A stretch of DNA of 64,000 nucleotides from an uncultured Bacteroides sp. (GTDB lineage Bacteria > Bacteroidota > Bacteroidia > Bacteroidales > Bacteroidaceae): the NCBI RefSeq assembly GCF_963678425.1, contig NZ_OY782854.1, positions 792,478-856,477 on the forward strand. The letters run 5' to 3'. Position numbers and translations under genes: made by a program. Positions 18,521 through 25,665 of this stretch are shown in pieces. The notes under the pieces were generated by a model. It searched no databases. It was not told the origin of the DNA and worked only from the letters and a program-made list of their open reading frames with translations. Numbering within the stretch: position 1 is the first letter of the stretch; each line of letters begins with the position of its first letter.

Positions 18521-19609
18521 TTAAATTTGATCAATAGAAACAGGAATCTTCATTTCATTAAATCTACTAAAGTGTAGCATTCCATTGTGTTGCAAGCGCC
18601 CAACAACAAAAGAAGGATGAATGTCTGCTTTTTGGGCAATATCTAGAATAGTTTCTTTTGTTATTTCACCCTTTATGTTTTTCAGATACTTATCTGGTAT
18701 AAGAAGTTCGGAAGCAAATGCATCAGCTTCTTCCTCTTTCTGTCTATCTATTTCTGCACCTTTTAAGTCTTCCAGAAAAATATCCTTCTTGGGATGAAGC
18801 AATACATGAGCTACTTCGTGAAAGAAGGCAAACCAAAAGTGATCATTTGTTTTATATCTGTCAGATAACTGAATCAATGGTTTATTTGAGAACCATCTTG
18901 TAGCTCCGCTTATTGGAGCTTTAGGTAAACAAGATGTAAATACACAAGCTACGCCATTATTGGCACAGATAGATTTTAGTTCTTGTAGAAAATCATCTGG
19001 TTGTTTAATTGCTATCTCTCTTATTTGCGGAAGACAAGCTTTAAATTTGCTTACGTTAAATTCAGCACAGCCTAAATTTCTCGATTGTAATTCTCCCATA
19101 CGCAACCACGAAGAAACAGCGTAAGGATCAGCAGTACTAGCCAGAGATATACGAAATGCTACAGACATCTTGTCGTTCAGATAAATCTTTTCCCATTCCT
19201 TGTGTGAAGCAATTCCAAAAAACTTAAGAAGCTCAGATACTAACTCTTTCATTGTTTTGTCCTTGCTTAAATACCCCAACTTTTTTAATTGCGTCAAAGG
19301 GAATTTCTTTATCCAGTCAATCATTAATTCCTGCGCTTCTTGCTGCTCAATACGTGCAAGTTCTTCCCGGAAATTTGCTTCTCTGGCAAGCCAGAATTTA
19401 GCAGGGATACCCAAAACAAGTTCTAATTTTAATGCTGTGCTTACAGTAATGGGCTCTTTCCCTTTTATGATATCATTAATTTTACTTTCGGTTTTACCCA
19501 TGCGTTCTGCTAATTCATTTTGACGCATCCCCATCACATCAATAGTTTCTTGAATTGTGTCTCCAGGAGGTGATAACAACTCTTTAGCTAAAATTAAATT
19601 TGCATTCAT
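18521..19609 (-). CDS. XRE-family antitoxin fused to ImmA/IrrE metallopeptidase
   Basis: A 362-residue protein. Residues ~15-75 are a HigA-type helix-turn-helix (GMRQNELAERMGKTESKIND). From about residue 215 an ImmA/IrrE domain follows with the zinc motif HEVAH (within FAFFHEVAHVLLHPKK) and the third-ligand region EEEADAFASELLIP. The first part binds operator DNA and neutralises toxin in HigBA-type systems. ImmA/IrrE domains cleave repressors in mobile elements and stress responses. It is downstream of and 12 bases from a RelE/HigB-like gene, so the toxin is encoded first, as in HigBA. The product is much longer than a plain HigA (~100 residues) because of the peptidase domain, which may control antitoxin stability. 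Confidence 0.9.
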   Translation of the reverse strand: MNANLILAKELLSPPGDTIQETIDVMGMRQNELAERMGKTESKINDIIKGKEPITVSTALKLELVLGIPAKFWLAREANFREELARIEQQEAQELMIDWIKKFPLTQLKKLGYLSKDKTMKELVSELLKFFGIASHKEWEKIYLNDKMSVAFRISLASTADPYAVSSWLRMGELQSRNLGCAEFNVSKFKACLPQIREIAIKQPDDFLQELKSICANNGVACVFTSCLPKAPISGATRWFSNKPLIQLSDRYKTNDHFWFAFFHEVAHVLLHPKKDIFLEDLKGAEIDRQKEEEADAFASELLIPDKYLKNIKGEITKETILDIAQKADIHPSFVVGRLQHNGMLHFSRFNEMKIPVSIDQI

Positions 19610-19621
19610 GATTTTATTCTA

Positions 19622-19954
19622 TTAATGATAGTCTTCTGTAGTAATTATTTCTATCTCTGTTATTAAAATCCATTCCAGTCCACCATCTTCTTTCTGAGGA
19701 ATGGGATTTTGGCAGGGCTCAAAAAATAGTCTGTAATTAGCTGAAATGTCTACTGCCAACTTTCCTTTTCTATTCCCCTTTAGTTCGTGGCAATTAGCTG
19801 CTGGTAGCGAACGCATATCTTCGAGCGTTTCTGCTGCTTTTAATTCAGATATTCGTTGAGCCATTTTCTTTGCCATAGTTCCAAATTTCTTGCTAAGATC
19901 TTTGGGTACAGTTAATTGCTTTTCAAGTTTATTCGAACTATATTTTATTTTCAT
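19622..19954 (-). CDS. RelE/HigB-like toxin
   Basis: A 110-residue basic protein with the RelE/ParE fold pattern: an N-terminal strand (MKIKYSSNKLEKQL), two Lys/Ala-rich helices (KKFGTMAKKMAQRISELKAA), then strands containing CHELKGNRKGKLAVDISANY and the YRLFFEP phrase. HigB-type toxins cut mRNA on the ribosome. The gene precedes its putative antitoxin by 12 bases on the minus strand and both would be transcribed from upstream of 19954, where the XRE protein is expected to bind. The cut site and the toxicity are not shown by sequence alone. Confidence 0.87.
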   Translation of the reverse strand: MKIKYSSNKLEKQLTVPKDLSKKFGTMAKKMAQRISELKAAETLEDMRSLPAANCHELKGNRKGKLAVDISANYRLFFEPCQNPIPQKEDGGLEWILITEIEIITTEDYH

Positions 19955-20071
19955 TGCAAAGATATATATTATTACTGAAATAGGGTAATTGTTTTTAGTT
20001 AAATATTGCTTGGTGAATTCATAACTGAGCTATTCGGAATTTCTGAACAACTGAGTTATGGTGAGAAGTCT

Positions 20072-20467
20072 TCACCTCTCACTCTTTTCAAACCCTGCAA
20101 CCCCAATTCTCTTCTTCATCTTGGTAGAAGCCCTGAAATTAACACTCTTCACCTCAATACTCTCGGCACGATGAGGCATTTCAGGGTCAAAGTCTTCCCG
20201 GAATTGTGCAGAGAGCTGAAAAGAACCGTAATCGGTAATGGAAACGGTATAGCCATCACTTAAAGCTTTCTCTATGGCATTGAATGTTTGATTGATGGCG
20301 AGTTCTATTTGTGACCGTTGTAACGGATTGTTGCCAGCTATGTATCTGGCCAGGGCTCTGGTGTCTAACTGTTCCCTGCTTTTTACAATGGGGTGAACGC
20401 CGCCTTTTTTTGTTGTATCACTGCTTAAATTGTCGTTTATTCCTTTGAATTTATATGGTATTGCCAT
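20072..20467 (-). CDS. HU-like DNA-binding protein
   Basis: About 131 residues from ATG 20467 (MAIPYKFKG); an upstream in-frame ATG at 20503 would add 12 residues that lie inside a repeat region and is less likely. The HU-related pattern is visible: an N-terminal extension typical of the Bacteroides HU-like subfamily, then LARYIAGNNPLQRSQIELAI, ISDYGSF-like VSITDYGSFQLSAQ, and a basic C-terminal arm (VNFRASTKMKKRI). HU proteins bend and bind DNA. In Bacteroides this subfamily is commonly found beside VirE-type primase genes, as here. Three ATGTACA-type repeats sit within 100 bases upstream of the start and are candidate sites for its own control. Confidence 0.88.
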   Translation of the reverse strand: MAIPYKFKGINDNLSSDTTKKGGVHPIVKSREQLDTRALARYIAGNNPLQRSQIELAINQTFNAIEKALSDGYTVSITDYGSFQLSAQFREDFDPEMPHRAESIEVKSVNFRASTKMKKRIGVAGFEKSER

Positions 20468-20505
20468 GGTAATTAATGTTTTATTGGTTAATAATGGGTG
20501 CAAAT

Positions 20506-20562
20506 ATGTACAAGTTTGAACCTAATCATGTACATGTTTAGGGGGTAAACATGTACATGTTT
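20506..20562. repeat. Three iteron-like ATGTACA[A/T]GTTT repeats
   Basis: Three copies of ATGTACA[A/T]GTTT begin at 20506, 20528 and 20551, spaced 22 and 23 bp, that is about two helical turns. The third copy is part of a perfect 16-bp palindrome (20547-20562). They lie directly upstream of the HU-like start. The regular phasing suggests a protein binding on one face of the DNA, as an operator or replication-type iteron. Confidence 0.7.
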
Positions 20563-20592
20563 GGGTTGATGATTCCTTTTGTTTTGGTTAAT

Positions 20593-20621
20593 TAATCAGG
20601 TTATATGCATTAACCTGATTA
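20593..20621. repeat. Inverted repeat, 11-bp arms
   Basis: Perfect arms TAATCAGGTTA and TAACCTGATTA flank a 7-base centre TATGCAT. It lies in the 365-base gap between the HU-like gene and the primase gene. It could be a binding site or part of a transcript end; no T-tract follows closely, so I do not call it a terminator. Confidence 0.55.
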
Positions 20622-20622
20622 T

Positions 20623-20693
20623 GGTTGACTACTAATGTTCTTAAACCTATTACTGGTTGACTGTTTTATTATTAGACTCTGATATCGGTTGAC
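20623..20693. repeat. GGTTGAC motif repeated at exact 32-bp spacing
   Basis: GGTTGAC occurs at 20623, 20655 and 20687, each 32 bp apart, and the first two share the eighth base. The bases between them are not conserved, so this is a phased short motif (three helical turns) rather than a tandem duplication. Confidence 0.5.
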
Positions 20694-20719
20694 CTCTTTT
20701 TGTTTAAAAGTGATTTCTG

Positions 20720-20858
20720 GGGGTGGAGAGGGTGGAGTAAAAAAGAGTATTTTAGCCTTCTGAAAATCTTTTTTTGAGAATTCCGCAATTTGCGGGATTC
20801 TCAAAAAAAGATTTTGTAAAACGAAAAAAAGACTATTTCTCTCCACCCTCTCCACCCC
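20720..20858. repeat. Nested inverted repeat around the 3' end of the primase gene
   Basis: The outer arms are a perfect 18-bp inverted repeat (GGGGTGGAGAGGGTGGAG at 20720-20737 and its complement at 20841-20858), the right arm lying in the last codons of the primase gene. Nested inside is a 25-bp stem with one T:G wobble position and a 3-base loop (arms 20763-20787 and 20791-20815). The inner stem has long A and T runs and could end transcription in either direction. Confidence 0.75.
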
Positions 20859-22938
20859 AGTCTTTTAGTATAACCTTATATTGGGTTGTTCCTTTATACG
20901 TTCTGAACTTATAATTGAGTGATTTTAAGTTCCTTCCCAGTTTAACGATCATCTTCTTACTAACAGCAATCCCCATTTTACTTTTAATATATTCAGCCAG
21001 TTTTGCTGCAGAGAGATAAATTCCTTCCTCTTCACCTTCCGGTTTGCGGTAATATTCATAGAACAGCTCCATATCAGCATCTGTCTCCATGTAGTGCTGG
21101 TTGTGTTTTTCCACAATATCATTCTCTTCCGTGTTGAAATAATAGCGGAAGCCTTGGGTGATCAGTCTCCATGCCTGGGCATAGAGCTGCTTGTAATCGA
21201 TGGTGAAATCAAAATTGATGGGGCCGGTTACTTCGTGGCAGAGATAACGGCGGCTACCTGTATAATCTTTCAGAATATCGAGGTGATTGGTGGTGCCGAA
21301 AAAGGAGGCATGACGCACAAAGTTACGGGGCGGTTTGTCGGCAGAGGTACGGATGTTGATGTTGAAGGTGGTGAATAGCTCTTTGACTGTTTCCTGATCG
21401 TAGCGTTGGATGGTATCCAGCTCATCAATGTTGAGGATGGCACCTGTGCTCAGTTTCATGCGGGTGGCATTCAGATTATTGGAAAATACATTGGCGTCGA
21501 AATGATCTCTTCGCCATTCGGGAGGTAATAACCGTTCGGGCCAGGTAGATTTTCCCATACCGTGCTTACCGCCAATAAGTACCAGAATCTGATGATTGAT
21601 TACACGGTCGTTTACCAGGGTAGCCACCAGGGCAACAAACCATTTGCGGAAGCACCATTCAAAATATTCGGGATCTTTGGTGGGTACAGTGGCTGCCACA
21701 TCGGCAATATAGTCGTGCCCGTCCCATTCGGTATGTGAAAGGAAAATGAAATCCTTGAACGGATAATAGGAGGGGGTGATCTCGGAATCAACCATTGCTT
21801 TCACGTCGTTCAGGGTGCAGCTGATGCCTTCCTTGTGTGCCCGGATATAGATAGTATTGAGATGATGGTCGCGCAATGATTCCCATTCATGGTTTACCTG
21901 CTCGGCGTAACGGAATTCAATGCCTTCGAGAATCACATTGCGGCGCAGCATAAAGTTGCGCTTGATAAATTCTTCCAGCTTGCGTGTCTCTTTTTCCACT
22001 TTACTGATTCCATTGTCGGTGCCCAGCGCACTCTCGTATTCTTTGTACTTGATTCGGATGGCGAGACGGATGTCATCTGTGGTAAAGTCTTCTCTGGCGC
22101 AGCGAAGAAGTGTCAGTTTGACAGTTTCCCCTTCCGGTATTCCGGCCAGACAGCAAAAGTATGCCAAACCGTGTATAAACTCAGATCGGTTCTCTTTCCG
22201 GAAAGATTCCTGATTGAGAGTGTTGGAGTAAGCACGGTCAAATGCTCTCCTTATTTCGATGTCTCGTTCTTCGCCCACCGGCAGATAATCGAAGGAAACC
22301 GGTTCGCCCTGCATGTTCCGGATCAGTTTTTCCGGTTTCTTTTCATAATCTTTTTTGGTGGCTATCAGAAAGACTTCTGCTTCGGGGTTGAAGAAGAGTT
22401 GCGGGTCATAAGTGGCGGTGGTTAATTGCGTTACCGAATGTGTGTTTTTCTTAAATGTGAAATCAAGCTGCAGACAGGAGCCGTAATATAGGCTTACCAC
22501 AGCGAAGGCTTGTTCCTGAAAACGGGCTATTCCTTCATTTGTTCCGGGCATTGAACTGTCCGGAAGGGAAACGGGGGAGAGGATAATTACTCCTGTTCCT
22601 TCGGTATTGATAAAGGATGCCAGGGTGTTGGGCTCTTTAGCCGCCTGATCTCTCAGACGAGCAGCTTGTTCCGGTTCCAGCTTTCCACTGTTGAGTTGCA
22701 CAATTCCGTTGTACTGCTCCATATTTTTCTTATTCCGTCCACCCTTAAAGGTTGCTGCAAAGGTAAAAGAGGGGAGTTGTTCCCACGCTTTGGCGGATTC
22801 TTCGTTCCCGTTGCGGATACAATCAACCGGAGTGGCGTACTTCAGACTTTTAAAAGAGTTCAGAACCACCTCGATAGGGGTGTTTTCTACAAACGTGGGA
22901 CGTCCTTTGTTCCCACCATTGTATAAGGATACATTCAT
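20833..22938 (-). CDS. VirE-type primase/helicase
   Basis: A 701-residue protein of the virulence-associated E (VirE) family found in Bacteroides mobile and accessory regions. The N-terminal ~200 residues form the VirE_N/primase-like part (YNGIVQLNSGKLEPEQ, NTEGTGVIILSPVS). The C-terminal half is a superfamily-3-like ATPase with Walker A GGKHGMGKST near residue 455 and Walker B ILNIDELD near 505, then FFGTTNHLDILKDYTGSRRY. It probably unwinds or primes DNA. The gene runs towards the HU-like gene on the same strand with 365 bases between them. Its last 18 bp are one arm of a large inverted repeat. No relaxase or integrase is nearby, so the parent element is not defined. Confidence 0.87.
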   Translation of the reverse strand: MNVSLYNGGNKGRPTFVENTPIEVVLNSFKSLKYATPVDCIRNGNEESAKAWEQLPSFTFAATFKGGRNKKNMEQYNGIVQLNSGKLEPEQAARLRDQAAKEPNTLASFINTEGTGVIILSPVSLPDSSMPGTNEGIARFQEQAFAVVSLYYGSCLQLDFTFKKNTHSVTQLTTATYDPQLFFNPEAEVFLIATKKDYEKKPEKLIRNMQGEPVSFDYLPVGEERDIEIRRAFDRAYSNTLNQESFRKENRSEFIHGLAYFCCLAGIPEGETVKLTLLRCAREDFTTDDIRLAIRIKYKEYESALGTDNGISKVEKETRKLEEFIKRNFMLRRNVILEGIEFRYAEQVNHEWESLRDHHLNTIYIRAHKEGISCTLNDVKAMVDSEITPSYYPFKDFIFLSHTEWDGHDYIADVAATVPTKDPEYFEWCFRKWFVALVATLVNDRVINHQILVLIGGKHGMGKSTWPERLLPPEWRRDHFDANVFSNNLNATRMKLSTGAILNIDELDTIQRYDQETVKELFTTFNINIRTSADKPPRNFVRHASFFGTTNHLDILKDYTGSRRYLCHEVTGPINFDFTIDYKQLYAQAWRLITQGFRYYFNTEENDIVEKHNQHYMETDADMELFYEYYRKPEGEEEGIYLSAAKLAEYIKSKMGIAVSKKMIVKLGRNLKSLNYKFRTYKGTTQYKVILKDWGGEGGEK

Positions 22939-23010
22939 AGTATTAAGGTTTTAAAGTTCTTGTAAGGTTAAAGATTATATACTTACAATAATCGTGCCAG
23001 ATATTATTAA

Positions 23011-23190
23011 ATTATTGACAAAGGATGGATTTCCCGTTTTGAAGGGGAAGGTTTAATGTTTAAACTATCACAAAGTGAAATTGAAGAATATTCAAGGTCA
23101 CAAATTGTGACCTTGAACATAGGTAGAGGTTCAAATATAAAATACGCTCCTTTTGTATTCACAGAATTAGATGTAGCAACGAGCAGATAG
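23011..23190 (+). pseudogene. Fragment of an ORF6N-domain protein
   Basis: Short frame closed by TAG at 23188-23190. The translation from 23035 reads RFEGEGLMFKLSQSEIEEYS, then RSQIVTLNIGRGSN, then KYAPFVFTELDVA. This matches the middle of the ORF6N/KilA-N-type DNA-binding domain (RFP..FMF.L, RSQIVT, PFAFTE.GVAML). Both the N-terminal start and the C-terminal two-thirds are missing, so it is a remnant of a phage or mobile-element gene. A 27-bp odd palindrome (13-bp arms, 23091-23117) falls within it by chance or as codon-level symmetry. Confidence 0.72.
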
Positions 23191-23256
23191 GACTCCTATA
23201 GAAGGATTTAGGAGAAAGTAATAACAGGAAAAGGATAAGCTGAATTCGAATTAAGC

Positions 23257-23290
23257 AAATAGGGTGGATCAAAAATGATCCACCCTATTT
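23257..23290 (+). terminator. Stem-loop terminator upstream of the intron
   Basis: Perfect 14-bp arms (AAATAGGGTGGATC and complement) with a 6-base loop AAAAAT, followed by ATTTATTTT-like T-rich DNA. It would end transcripts from the left and, by symmetry, from rpiB on the right before the intron separated them. The group II intron begins 8 bases after it. Confidence 0.8.
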
Positions 23291-23710
23291 ATTTTGATGT
23301 GCGCCGTGCATGGTTATAATTTTGAGGGTGCAAGTCCCTTATGGGGGTCGGTAGTTACCAACCATTAGCTCAAGGCAAGGGTGTCCATCGTGAGGTGGAA
23401 TCTGAAGGAAGCCGGCGGCAAAGTCCTGAACTGAGGAACACGAACCACATCAGGCATATCCAACTGGACAAGTTTGCATCACAAAACGAAGTCCTATAAC
23501 TACCCGGAAGTTGGTGTGTAAATGTGGAGGTTACATGGGATGAAGGATTATAATCTTACCACGGGAGATCTCATGGACGTGGGCTGTTTTTTTTTACAGA
23601 ACGCGGCTAACAATTGCCATGAGAAGTCAGCCGAAGTCATAGTACTCCATGTTCGACAACATAGAGGAAGGACTGAACCTTAAGAAGTGCAAGTAAATGA
23701 ATGTTACCTT

Positions 23711-25114
23711 ATGAAGGGAAGACAGCAGAAAATATCGAAAGATACCTATCCACAAAAGAATAGAACGGAACTCGAAGGCTATGTGGAAGGGCAGACCTTT
23801 ATGTGGATAACTGAAAATAACGACACTAACATTAACCAAACGAAAAATGGATTATTAGAGCAAATCCTCTCACCAACAAACTTAAACGCAGCCTATAAAC
23901 AGGTAAAGCGGAATAAGGGAACAGGCGGTGTTGATAAGATGGATGTCGGATCTTTAAAGGATTATCTTATCAGCAACAAAGGAAAATTGATAGCATCCAT
24001 TTTAGCGGGTAAATACCGCCCTAATCCCGTTAGGAGGGTAGAGATACCCAAAGACAACGGAACGAAAAGAAACCTTGGAATACCCACAGTCGTGGATCGA
24101 GTAATCCAACAAGCAATCGCACAGGTTTTATCAACTAATTTTGAGAGACAATTTTCGACAAACAGTTATGGGTTTAGACCACGAAGAAGCGCACATCAGG
24201 CGTTAAAGAAATGCGTGGAGTATGCAAATGACGGGTTTAAATATGCAGTAGAGATGGACTTGGAAAAGTTCTTTGATACAGTCAATCAGAGCAAACTGAT
24301 AGAAGTATTATCAAGAACAATTAAAGATGGGAGGGTAATTTCACTCATCCATAAATATCTGAATGCAGGAGTAGTTGTTTCGGGGGAAATTGAAGAAACG
24401 GAAATGGGAGTGCCTCAGGGATGTCCACTCAGCCCATTATTGAGCAATATAATGCTCAATGAGTTGGATAAGGAATTAGCAAAACGAGGACATCGTTTTG
24501 TTCGTTATGCGGACGATCTGCTTATTTTGTGTAAAAGTAAACGGAGCGCTATACGAACGTTACAATACATAGTTCCTTTTATTGAGAAGAAACTTTTTCT
24601 GAAGGTAAATACAGAGAAAACCAAAGTTGCTTATGTTGGGAGTATCAAATTTTTAGGATATTCTTTTTATCCAAATAAGAAAGGGATACAGCTTAGAATC
24701 CACAAAAAGAGCATTGTAAAGATGAAGGATAGAATTAAAATCCTAACATCTCGTAGCAATGGAATGGGTGACCAGGAAAGAAAGGAGAAACTCAAGCAGT
24801 TTATAACAGGCTGGGTAAACTACTTCTCATTAGCAGATATGAAACAACTTCTACTCAAAACAGACGAATGGTTTAGGCGTCGTGTTCGTATGGTAATATG
24901 GAAGCGATGGAAGAAGATTAAAACGCGTGGTCGGAATTTAATCAAACTAGGCATCAAGAAGTATAAAGCATGGGAGTTCGCAAATACAAGAAAGGGCTAC
25001 TGGCGTATAGCCAAAAGCCCAATCTTGTCATCTACTATCACTAATGACCGCCTTAAACAGGCAGGATATATCTTCTTTTCAGATTATTATCGCAAGGTCA
25101 CTAATGTAAATTAA
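23711..25114 (+). CDS. Group II intron reverse transcriptase/maturase
   Basis: About 467 residues from ATG 23711; a GTG at 23687 in frame would add 8. RT motifs are intact: GTGGVDKMDV, RPNPVRRVEIPK, GIPTVVDRVIQQA, SYGFRPRRSAHQAL, GVPQGCPLSPLLSNIMLNEL and the catalytic YADDLL near residue 270. The C-terminal maturase (GIIM/X) domain follows with TGWVNYFSLAD and the late phrase WEFANTRKGYWRIAKSP, which is typical of IIC proteins. There is no cysteine-containing HNH endonuclease domain, so target cleavage would rely on nicks or replication forks. It splices the host intron RNA and copies it into DNA. The frame and motifs look complete, so the element may still be active. Confidence 0.92.
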   Translation: MKGRQQKISKDTYPQKNRTELEGYVEGQTFMWITENNDTNINQTKNGLLEQILSPTNLNAAYKQVKRNKGTGGVDKMDVGSLKDYLISNKGKLIASILAGKYRPNPVRRVEIPKDNGTKRNLGIPTVVDRVIQQAIAQVLSTNFERQFSTNSYGFRPRRSAHQALKKCVEYANDGFKYAVEMDLEKFFDTVNQSKLIEVLSRTIKDGRVISLIHKYLNAGVVVSGEIEETEMGVPQGCPLSPLLSNIMLNELDKELAKRGHRFVRYADDLLILCKSKRSAIRTLQYIVPFIEKKLFLKVNTEKTKVAYVGSIKFLGYSFYPNKKGIQLRIHKKSIVKMKDRIKILTSRSNGMGDQERKEKLKQFITGWVNYFSLADMKQLLLKTDEWFRRRVRMVIWKRWKKIKTRGRNLIKLGIKKYKAWEFANTRKGYWRIAKSPILSSTITNDRLKQAGYIFFSDYYRKVTNVN

Positions 25115-25117
25115 GGA

Positions 25118-25187
25118 AGCGCCGTATACCGAACGGTACGTACGGTGCTGTGGAAGGTCGGTGATGGAAATAATCCATCACCTCCTA
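25118..25187 (+). ncRNA. Group II intron domains V and VI
   Basis: Domain V (25118-25149) folds as a 9-bp lower stem opening with the catalytic AGC, a two-base bulge, a 4-bp upper stem TACC/GGTA and the loop GAAC. Domain VI (about 25156-25187) is a stem built on GGTGATGG/CCATCACC that should hold the branch-point A. The pair defines the 3' end of the intron. Confidence 0.82.
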
Positions 25188-25203
25188 TCCGATTAGAACG
25201 TCC

Positions 25204-25638
25204 TTATTTTACAGGCATTTTGTCTATCCTCTTTTGATGACGACCGCCTTCAAAATCGGTTGAAAAGAACTCTGTCATGATTTGGGCTGCTGTTTCAGTA
25301 GAGATAAAGCGACCCGGCATTACCAGAATATTAGCATTGTTGTGCTGACGGGCAAGATGAGAGAGCTCGGGAGCCCAGCAAAGAGCGGCCCGGATACCCT
25401 GATGCTTGTTCAGCGTCATGTTAATGCCATTTCCACTACCGCAGACAGCTATTCCCGGATAACATTCACCGTTTTCTACGGCTGATGCCAGCGGATGAGC
25501 AAAATCTGCATAGTCACAACTCTCTGTTGTGTACGTTCCAAAGTCTTTGTATGCCCAACCTTTGGCTTCAAGCCAGCTCTTAACGAACTGTTTCAACTCA
25601 AAGCCTGCGTGATCAGAACAAATACCAATAGTTTTCAT
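25204..25638 (-). CDS. rpiB: Ribose-5-phosphate isomerase B
   Basis: A 144-residue RpiB/LacAB-family enzyme interconverting ribose 5-phosphate and ribulose 5-phosphate in the non-oxidative pentose phosphate pathway. The N-terminus has the phosphate-binding ICSDHAGFELK; the catalytic cysteine region is VCGSGNGINMTLNK at about residues 65-79, followed by IRAALCW. It ends ...RIDKMPVK, normal family length. It lies 27 bases downstream of transketolase on the same strand and should be co-transcribed, linking the arabinose genes upstream to central metabolism. The group IIC intron lies just beyond its stop. Confidence 0.95.
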   Translation of the reverse strand: MKTIGICSDHAGFELKQFVKSWLEAKGWAYKDFGTYTTESCDYADFAHPLASAVENGECYPGIAVCGSGNGINMTLNKHQGIRAALCWAPELSHLARQHNNANILVMPGRFISTETAAQIMTEFFSTDFEGGRHQKRIDKMPVK

Positions 25639-25665
25639 TTTTATCTGTTTTCAGTTTATGTTAGA

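Larger units (their letters stand above)
23299..25187 (+). mobile_element. Group IIC intron with its reverse transcriptase
   Basis: The 5' end GTGCGCC at 23299 fits the GUGYG intron boundary. About 400 bases of structured RNA (domains I-III, including GAGGGTGCAAGTCCCTT) precede the protein gene in the domain IV position. Domain V is present at 25118-25149: AGC-starting stem, two-base CG bulge and a 4-base loop. A domain VI stem ends near 25187; the exact 3' splice point could be a few bases off. The encoded protein lacks an HNH endonuclease, and the intron sits 8 bases downstream of a terminator hairpin, both hallmarks of the IIC class. The insertion lies in the gap before rpiB and breaks no gene. 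Confidence 0.88.

Noticed and set aside
20623..20693. GGTTGAC at 32-bp spacing as a small CRISPR array
   Set aside because: The repeat is only seven bases, the intervals are not spacer-like and no cas gene is present.
20619..20855. 78-codon minus-strand frame between HU-like and primase genes
   Set aside because: It reads through the nested inverted repeat and the phased repeats, so it is very probably non-coding.
21889..22425. 178-codon plus-strand frame opposite the primase
   Set aside because: It is the antisense shadow of a well-supported VirE gene and has no recognisable domain.
23091..23117. 27-bp palindrome as an operator
   Set aside because: It lies within the ORF6N remnant coding for RSQIVT, a conserved phrase, so the symmetry may be incidental.
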